NCBI GenBank assembly: GCA_035942915.1
Contig: DASZCR010000061.1
Span: 1-11,254 of the forward strand
Direction: 5' to 3'
Length of the DNA stretch: 11,254 nucleotides
Source: DASZCR01 sp035942915
Lineage (GTDB): Bacteria > Acidobacteriota > Blastocatellia > Pyrinomonadales > Pyrinomonadaceae
Of this stretch, positions 11,121 to 11,254 are shown one piece after another. How positions within the stretch are numbered: the first letter of the stretch is position 1; every line of letters starts with the position of its first letter. The notes under the pieces are model-generated. The model was not told the DNA's origin and did not search any database. It saw nothing but the letters and a program-made list of their open reading frames with translations. The translations under genes were made by a program, and so were the position numbers.

Positions 11121-11254
11121 GTGGCTAAAAGATTCTTTTTCCTCGCCCTGCCAATCTTGGCGGTCGCTTTATCGGCGGTGTACTTTACCACCCCGGCGAG
11201 CGTCGGCCAGAGTGAGCGTGGCCGGTGCCAGCAGCGCTGTACGGAGCGTTTCCA
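11121..11254 (+). CDS. Secreted Cys-containing protein, cut by right edge
   Basis: The frame opens at GTG 11121, preceded by AAGGAGG at 9 bases, and stays open to the window end (44 codons plus 2 bases). The visible part is a signal peptide (MAKRFFFLALPILAVALSAV, then YFTTPASVG) followed by QSERGRCQQRCTERF, with C36-x3-C40. CxxxC spacing after a short signal peptide suggests a small periplasmic or secreted helical Cys-rich protein. The 227-bp gap from the previous gene holds a 12-bp palindrome TTCGACGTCGAA (11081-11092) 39 bp before the start, possibly a regulator site. The rest of the protein is outside the window. Confidence 0.75.
   Translation, partial: MAKRFFFLALPILAVALSAVYFTTPASVGQSERGRCQQRCTERF

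Noticed and set aside
11000..11191. 63-residue minus-strand frame
   Set aside because: It is antisense to a plus-strand signal-peptide gene with a strong ribosome binding site.

Overview
The window looks like the right-hand part of a temperate prophage or related integrative element, followed by about 0.7-0.9 kb of probable host chromosome. The DNA is GC-rich and there is no rRNA or tRNA to fix the taxon. The flavour of the proteins (an XRE repressor with an ERFWAMYSDIP tail segment, small secreted Cys-rich proteins, short palindromic repeats) makes me lean towards Acidobacteriota, possibly Blastocatellia. That is a low-confidence inference.

Layout. From about 6.55 kb down to position 1, every convincing gene is on the minus strand, tightly packed, often with overlapping stop and start codons, like a phage early operon. 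In transcription order: a small Cro-like XRE protein; a 148-residue phage protein; an excisionase-like HTH protein; a 100-residue conserved phage protein; a protein with an internal duplication and a likely frameshift; a ParB-like CTPase-fold protein; a small acidic helical protein; a short basic ORF with an in-frame amber codon; a coiled-coil protein; a zinc-finger protein; a replication-initiator-like protein with iterons inside its gene; two small ORFs; a short PolX-family nucleotidyltransferase; a 60-residue protein; and a J-protein-like phage protein that runs off the left edge. The left end of the element is not in the window.

The lysogeny switch is at 6.55-6.67 kb. Two divergent HTH genes share a 110-bp AT-rich intergenic region with repeated operator-like sites overlapping the likely promoters. 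On the plus strand the CI-like HTH gene is followed by a separate gene whose product resembles the beta-rich LexA/CI S24 domain without its catalytic Ser/Lys, which suggests a split repressor. Next come a zinc-ribbon membrane protein (candidate lysogenic cargo) and a complete tyrosine integrase at 8728-9876.

Beyond the integrase lie about 500 bp with no convincing gene but with RNA-like nested dyads. Then comes an open frame with no start codon (10375-10581), probably the 3' remnant of a gene, followed by two genes for small exported Cys-rich proteins, the last cut by the right edge. The attachment site is probably between about 9.88 and 10.4 kb, but it cannot be defined without the left end.

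The most interesting DNA-level signal is a run of five 8-mers spaced exactly 11 bp apart inside the replication gene, a candidate iteron origin. Several one-base lesions in the leftward operon suggest either a decaying prophage or assembly indels.
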